Positions 34,025 to 41,794 of a DNA stretch of 41,794 nt are shown here, in pieces (the stretch's first letter is position 1; each line of letters begins with the position of its first letter). The DNA is from Planctomycetota bacterium (GTDB lineage: Bacteria; Planctomycetota; UBA1135; UBA2386). Below the pieces are notes generated by a model. The model was not told the origin of the DNA. It saw only the letters and a list, made by a program, of their open reading frames with translations, and did no database searches. The stretch lies in assembly GCA_016235155.1 (NCBI GenBank), contig JACRLW010000073.1, positions 62,408-104,201 on the forward strand, given 5' to 3'. The position numbers and the translations under genes are program-made.

Positions 34025-36157
34025 TCAGCCTTCGCCGCCGCCGGCCTGCGCGATGATCGCGAGGGCGGCCGCGAGTTGCGAACGAGCGCCGGGCGAGAGC
34101 TTGCCGCGGCCGAGGCTCGAGACGATCGCCGAACGCAGCGCGATCGGCTTGGCTTCGTCGCGCGCGATCGCGAGCAGGCCGTCGAAGACCGCGTCGGGGA
34201 CCGCGTTGGCCTTCGCGAAGATGCCGCCGATCGCCTCGGCGGCCGCGACCTTGAGACCCTCGCTGGCGGTCTCGCCGGTCACGAGCGACGCGAGCTTGCC
34301 GACGTGCGCGAGCGTGCCGCCCTCACCGAGCGCGGTGGCGGCGGGGATCGCGACGCCGTCGTCGCGGTCGAGTTGGGCCGCCAGGTTCTCCGCGGCGGCG
34401 GCGACGTCGACGCTCTCGCGCGCGAGCTTCACCAGCGTGTGCGCGGCGGCGATCGCGACCTTGTCGGCGCCGGCGCGGCGCGGGTCGATCTCGCCGGCGA
34501 CCTCGTTGGCCTTGGCGACCAGGTCCTCGGCCGAGAGCTGGCCCTCGACCTTGATCACGCCGTCGACCTTGCCCTCGAAGCGGGTCGCGGACTCGTCGCT
34601 GCGCGTGAGCAGCAGCACCTTCGTCGACGGAGCGCGCTCGCGGATCAGGCTGATCACGTCTTCCGGCAGGATGTCGTTCAGCGTGTCGCTGACGACGACC
34701 ACGTCGTAGCGCGGGAACGAGTAGAAGTCGGCGATCGCGCCCTTGCCGCTGGTCGCCTCGGCGACCGAGATGCCGCGCCGGGTCGACGCCTCGCGCGCGA
34801 CCTTCTGGGTCACGGGGTTCGCGTCGACGACCATCACCGCGCGGATCGCCTCCTCGGCGACGGCCTGCGCGAGGACGCCGACGACCTTGCCGGCCTCGGG
34901 CAGGTCCTTGCCGTTGTTCGCCTTCGACAGCGCCAGCGCGGCGGCGTAGCGGACGCGCGCGTCGACATCGTCGAGCGCCGCGACCAGCGCGGCGTTGCTC
35001 GCATCGCCCTGCGACTCCGCGCCGCCGAGCGCCTCGATCGCCTCGACGGCGACCGACGACTGGCCCTGCACGATCGACTCGGCGACGGCGCGCGCGATGA
35101 CGTCCTCACCCATCGCGGCGGCGACGAGCTTGAGGCGACCCTCGGCGTTGGCGAGCTCCTGCATCACCGTGTCGTCGGGGTTCGCGGCGGCCGACTGCTT
35201 GATCGCGGCGACTTGCGCGAGGTAGGAGCGCGCGAGCAGCGACTTCGCCGCGTCGTTCGCCGGATCGAGCCGGACCGCGTCGTGCGCCCAGGCCTTCGCG
35301 AGTTCGAAGCCGTAGATCGACGCCGGCACGTCGGCGTGCGCGAGCTTGCCGTCCTTCCAGGTCCACACGACCTCCGAGCGGTCGCCCTCGCGGACGCCGA
35401 CGCCGGAGAGATAGGCCTCGGCGTCGCGCTGGAACAGCTCGACCGCGCTCGTGCCGCGCGCGATGCCCAGCTTCGCCAGGCCGCGCTCGGCGACGTCGCG
35501 GATCGCTTCGCTCGTGTCGGTCGCGGCGAGCCACGCCAGCGGCGCGGCGGCGCGGCGATCGGCGATCTCGGTCAGAGCGGCGGCGCAGTTGCGGCGCAGC
35601 AGCGCGTTCTCGCTCTTGAGCGCGGCGATCAGCGGCATCACCGCCGGGCGACCGATCTGGTAGATCGCGAGCATCGCGAAGTCCTGCGTCTTGCTCTGGT
35701 CGGCGTCGCCGAGGATCTCGAGCATCGCGGCGACCGCGAACTCACCGTGGTCCGCAGCGATCTGCGCGACGGCCTTGCGCCGCTCGAGCGAGTCGTCGCT
35801 CGTGGCGCCGGCGAGCAGGCCGCGGATCGCGGCGTCGTCGCGCGACATCTGCTTGCGCGCCGCCGTCGCGATCCCCAGCAGGTGCCTCGCGATCTGCTCG
35901 GTCTCGCCGCCCTGCGCCAGCAGGAGCTGCCACACCGCCGGGTCGGACGACTTGACGATCTCGAATGCCTGCTCCTGGCTCGGGCCGGACGCGAGGAACT
36001 CCTTCAGCTTCTCGAGACCCTCCGCCGCGCGATTCGTGCGGTACATCCGCACCGCATCGCGGAACGACGGATCGAGTTCTTCCTGGGCGAGCGTGACGCC
36101 ATGTGCGACGCACGCCGCGACGAGGCTCAAAAGGGTCTTGCCGAGAAACTTGGCCAT
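34025..36157 (-). CDS. Exported HEAT-repeat protein with embedded receiver-like domain
   Basis: 710 residues. A signal peptide (LSLVAACVAHGVTLAQ, cleavage near residue 24) is followed by TPR/HEAT-type helical repeats (~25-430; AVAAMLEILGDADQSKTQDF, VMPLIAALKSENALLRRNC, ALVAALDDVDARVRYAAAL). Residues ~436-560 look like a CheY-type fold: AVMVVDANPVTQKV (acidic pocket), YDVVVVSD (the phosphoacceptor position appears as Ser before Asp), KVLLLTRSD (Thr) and GVIKVEG (Lys). HEAT-like helices resume to the end. The start is ATG at 36157, with a GGAGA site 8 nt upstream. A sigma-70 promoter is visible upstream. Function unknown. Confidence 0.87.
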   Translation of the reverse strand: MAKFLGKTLLSLVAACVAHGVTLAQEELDPSFRDAVRMYRTNRAAEGLEKLKEFLASGPSQEQAFEIVKSSDPAVWQLLLAQGGETEQIARHLLGIATAARKQMSRDDAAIRGLLAGATSDDSLERRKAVAQIAADHGEFAVAAMLEILGDADQSKTQDFAMLAIYQIGRPAVMPLIAALKSENALLRRNCAAALTEIADRRAAAPLAWLAATDTSEAIRDVAERGLAKLGIARGTSAVELFQRDAEAYLSGVGVREGDRSEVVWTWKDGKLAHADVPASIYGFELAKAWAHDAVRLDPANDAAKSLLARSYLAQVAAIKQSAAANPDDTVMQELANAEGRLKLVAAAMGEDVIARAVAESIVQGQSSVAVEAIEALGGAESQGDASNAALVAALDDVDARVRYAAALALSKANNGKDLPEAGKVVGVLAQAVAEEAIRAVMVVDANPVTQKVAREASTRRGISVAEATSGKGAIADFYSFPRYDVVVVSDTLNDILPEDVISLIRERAPSTKVLLLTRSDESATRFEGKVDGVIKVEGQLSAEDLVAKANEVAGEIDPRRAGADKVAIAAAHTLVKLARESVDVAAAAENLAAQLDRDDGVAIPAATALGEGGTLAHVGKLASLVTGETASEGLKVAAAEAIGGIFAKANAVPDAVFDGLLAIARDEAKPIALRSAIVSSLGRGKLSPGARSQLAAALAIIAQAGGGEG

Positions 36158-36586
36158 GGATGATTCTCCGAAGCGTTGGGTGGCGATCGTGCAGCGACTC
36201 GATGCCGCAGCAGTGCGAGGGAGCGGATACGAGGGTGACGGGTGCGAGGGGAACCGGTCCGAAGTCCCGCCAGGGACCGGACCTGTGATGCCGGACGGGG
36301 ACGATGGATCCGGCCAGAGGGCCGGGGCATGTTAGGTGCCTCCTCGGACCCGTCAAGCCGACGAACGCGCGCAGCCGGTGTCGCGAGGGAGCGGAGAAGG
36401 ATACCCCGCTCCCTGAGAAGGGCTCGCACCGGACGAAGGACGTCGCGCGACGACCGTCCCGCATCGCGACCGCTCCGCTCGCAGCGGCGCGATCGCGCGC
36501 GTCCCGATCCGATGACGCCGCGCTTGCGAGGGGCGGCCGAGTCCGCATGCTCCCCGCTCCGCGCGCGTCCCCGCGCGAGTCCGAAC
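36158..36586. other. 429 bp divergent intergenic region
   Basis: It separates the HEAT-repeat gene and the NtrC-type regulator. It holds the HEAT-gene promoter (36356-36329). I see no sigma-54 (-24/-12) element, small gene or terminator in the rest. Confidence 0.55.
36329..36356 (-). promoter_or_regulatory. Sigma-70-type promoter for the HEAT-repeat gene
   Basis: TTGACG (36356-36351), a 16-nt spacer, TAACAT (36334-36329). This is the best housekeeping promoter match in the window; it implies a ~165-nt 5' leader before the ATG at 36157. Confidence 0.7.
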
Positions 36587-37969
<1,383 letters not shown>

Positions 37970-37984
37970 CGCCCCGCGAACGCC

Positions 37985-38899
37985 TCACCGCTTCGGCAGC
38001 AGCAGTCGATCCCCCGCGCGCACCTGCCCCGGATCCCTCAGGGTCGGATTGAGCTTGAGGATCTGGTCGATGTACTCCTGCGCGCGGCGCGGGCCGACAG
38101 CGTCGGACGCGATGCGCCACAAGGACTCGCCGGACTTCACGGTGCGCCAGTCGCCGGACTCCGGCTTGGCGGCGGGAGCGCTGCCGCTCGCGAGCGGAGC
38201 AGACGGGCTCGCGCCGGCGTCCGCGGGTACGACGGCGAAGGGTGCACCGCCGCTCGGAACCGCAGGCGGGTTCACAGGCGCGTTCTCCTTCGCGACGGCC
38301 GCGCGCGCGACACCCTCGCCGCGCGCCTTCGCGGCCTCGATCAGGTCGACGTCTTCGACCCAGGGGAACCAGATCTCGTCGCCGCTGCGCAGTCGCTCGG
38401 GGACGAGGCTCTCGTTGAGTGCCCGGACTTCGTCGCCGCGGGCGAGCGAACCGGCCCAGCGCTGCACGAGCGTGCCGAAGGTGTCGCCGCTCCTGACCGT
38501 GACGACGCGGTAGCGCTCGCCGCCGACCTGACCCTCGAGACGGAACTCGCCGAGCAGCGTGCGGAGCTCGGGGATGCGCTCGCGCAGCGCGGCATCGGCC
38601 GCGTTCGCATCGGCGACGCCGTTCGCGTCCACCGGTGCCGCGCCGGCGCCGCCCGCCGGATCGGGCTGATCGCCGGGCACCGAAACGCCCGGATCACGCA
38701 GCAGGTTGAGGACGTCGTCGGAGACGCCCGCCTTCACTGCCGGGGTCTGTCCACCCGGGACCATGCTCGCGAGCTTCGGATCGACGGCCTGCGGGCCGGT
38801 GCCGAGTTCGTCGTTGCGACCGAAGACGACTGCGACGAGCACGATCACGACGACGATCGCGGACACCGCCCACACGAGAATCGATTCACTGCGCTGCAT
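37985..38899 (-). CDS. LysM-domain membrane-anchored protein
   Basis: 304 residues. The N-terminal membrane segment (~9-30; ILVWAVSAIVVVIVLVAVVF) is followed by a Pro/Ala/Gly linker. A LysM-like domain lies in the middle (~150-205; YRVVTVRSGDTFGTLVQRW, LRSGDEIWFPW), and a canonical LysM at the C-terminus (~252-303; WRTVKSGESLWRIASDAVG, VRAGDRLLLP). LysM domains bind peptidoglycan or chitin GlcNAc, so this tethers the inner membrane to the wall. The start is fixed by GGGAGGG (38910-38904), 4 nt before the ATG at 38899. A longer in-frame start exists but lacks a site. Confidence 0.9.
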   Translation of the reverse strand: MQRSESILVWAVSAIVVVIVLVAVVFGRNDELGTGPQAVDPKLASMVPGGQTPAVKAGVSDDVLNLLRDPGVSVPGDQPDPAGGAGAAPVDANGVADANAADAALRERIPELRTLLGEFRLEGQVGGERYRVVTVRSGDTFGTLVQRWAGSLARGDEVRALNESLVPERLRSGDEIWFPWVEDVDLIEAAKARGEGVARAAVAKENAPVNPPAVPSGGAPFAVVPADAGASPSAPLASGSAPAAKPESGDWRTVKSGESLWRIASDAVGPRRAQEYIDQILKLNPTLRDPGQVRAGDRLLLPKR

Positions 38900-38903
38900 C
38901 GCA

Positions 38904-38910
38904 CCCTCCC
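38904..38910 (-). promoter_or_regulatory. Ribosome-binding site fixing the LysM gene start
   Basis: GGGAGGG on the minus strand, 4 nt before the ATG at 38899-38897. Confidence 0.7.
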
Positions 38911-39064
38911 GGGAACTGCGAAAGTGACCTGACGACGCGCGACGCGCGAACGAAGCTCGCGCGCCGCCATGCACGCAGCCGCCCGCCGCATGCGGGCGCG
39001 GATGCTACCGCGGTCCGCGCGGAATGGAAGCCGGCGCGCGACGCCGCGCGGCGCTCCGCTGCCC

Positions 39065-39092
39065 TTGAGCGACGTCGACTCCCGGCTAGAGT
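39065..39092 (+). promoter_or_regulatory. Promoter of the lipoprotein-kdsB-pyrG operon
   Basis: TTGAGC (39065-39070), a 16-nt spacer, TAGAGT (39087-39092). The -10 hexamer ends only 11 nt before the GTG at 39104, so the transcript would have almost no leader. This also argues against starts upstream of 39104. Confidence 0.6.
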
Positions 39093-39103
39093 GCCGCAAC
39101 GGC

Positions 39104-41794
<2,691 letters not shown>

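Noticed and set aside
36158..36586. Sigma-54 promoter next to the NtrC-type regulator
   Set aside because: I found no TGGCAC-N5-TTGC type element on either strand in this gap.

Overview
The window is about 70% G+C and gene dense. It most resembles a Gram-negative bacterium of the Planctomycetota type. That is an inference, drawn from a CMP-KDO synthetase (outer-membrane LPS), pseudopilin-like proteins, large exported HEAT/toroid proteins and a secreted protein of a style common in deep planctomycetes. No rRNA, CRISPR, phage or insertion sequence was recognised. One tRNA, Thr(CGT), is present.

Layout: (1) 1-4601, minus strand: a tightly overlapping operon for a molybdenum hydroxylase of the 4-hydroxybenzoyl-CoA reductase type (2Fe-2S, Mo and FAD/4Fe-4S subunits), followed by an SGNH hydrolase cut by the window edge. 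(2) 4675-7966: a YugP-type membrane zinc protease, a DEAD-box-family RNA helicase and a lipoprotein serine beta-lactamase-like hydrolase. (3) 8066-21444: the accessory island. Two paralogous giant proteins, A (11340-15221, +) and B (15942-19571, -), converge on a 720 bp spacer. Each has the order CHAT caspase-like protease, NACHT-type STAND NTPase, helical region, C-terminal formylglycine-enzyme-like (FGE, C-type-lectin fold) domain. Two unrecognised proteins diverge from A, and three small or exported proteins diverge from B. (4) 21490-27606: an SGNH hydrolase and a ClC channel with CBS and RCK_C domains, a lipoprotein, and an exported thioredoxin-like/toroid protein. (5) 27635-33840: two pilin-like proteins, one of 1174 residues, and a Nudix-MBL fusion. 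(6) 33866-41794: tRNA-Thr, an exported HEAT protein with an embedded receiver-like fold, an NtrC-type regulator, a LysM protein, a lipoprotein, kdsB and the first part of pyrG.

The main discovery candidate is region 3. The last ~170-185 bp of genes A and B are nearly identical at the nucleotide level, past the stop codon. In the 28-codon core of the FGE ligand face, eight codons differ by nine substitutions. All nine are at codon positions 1 or 2, all change the amino acid, and none is at position 3. The 26 upstream codons, in contrast, carry eight third-position differences. This is the footprint expected of adenine-directed mutagenesis by a diversity-generating retroelement (DGR) acting on AAC-type template codons. 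I see no reverse transcriptase or template repeat in the window, so a remote (trans) DGR, or gene conversion followed by selection, must be considered. The working model, which is inference, is a self/non-self or phage-sensing conflict module. The hypervariable FGE domain would bind the trigger, the NACHT domain would oligomerise and the CHAT protease would act as effector.
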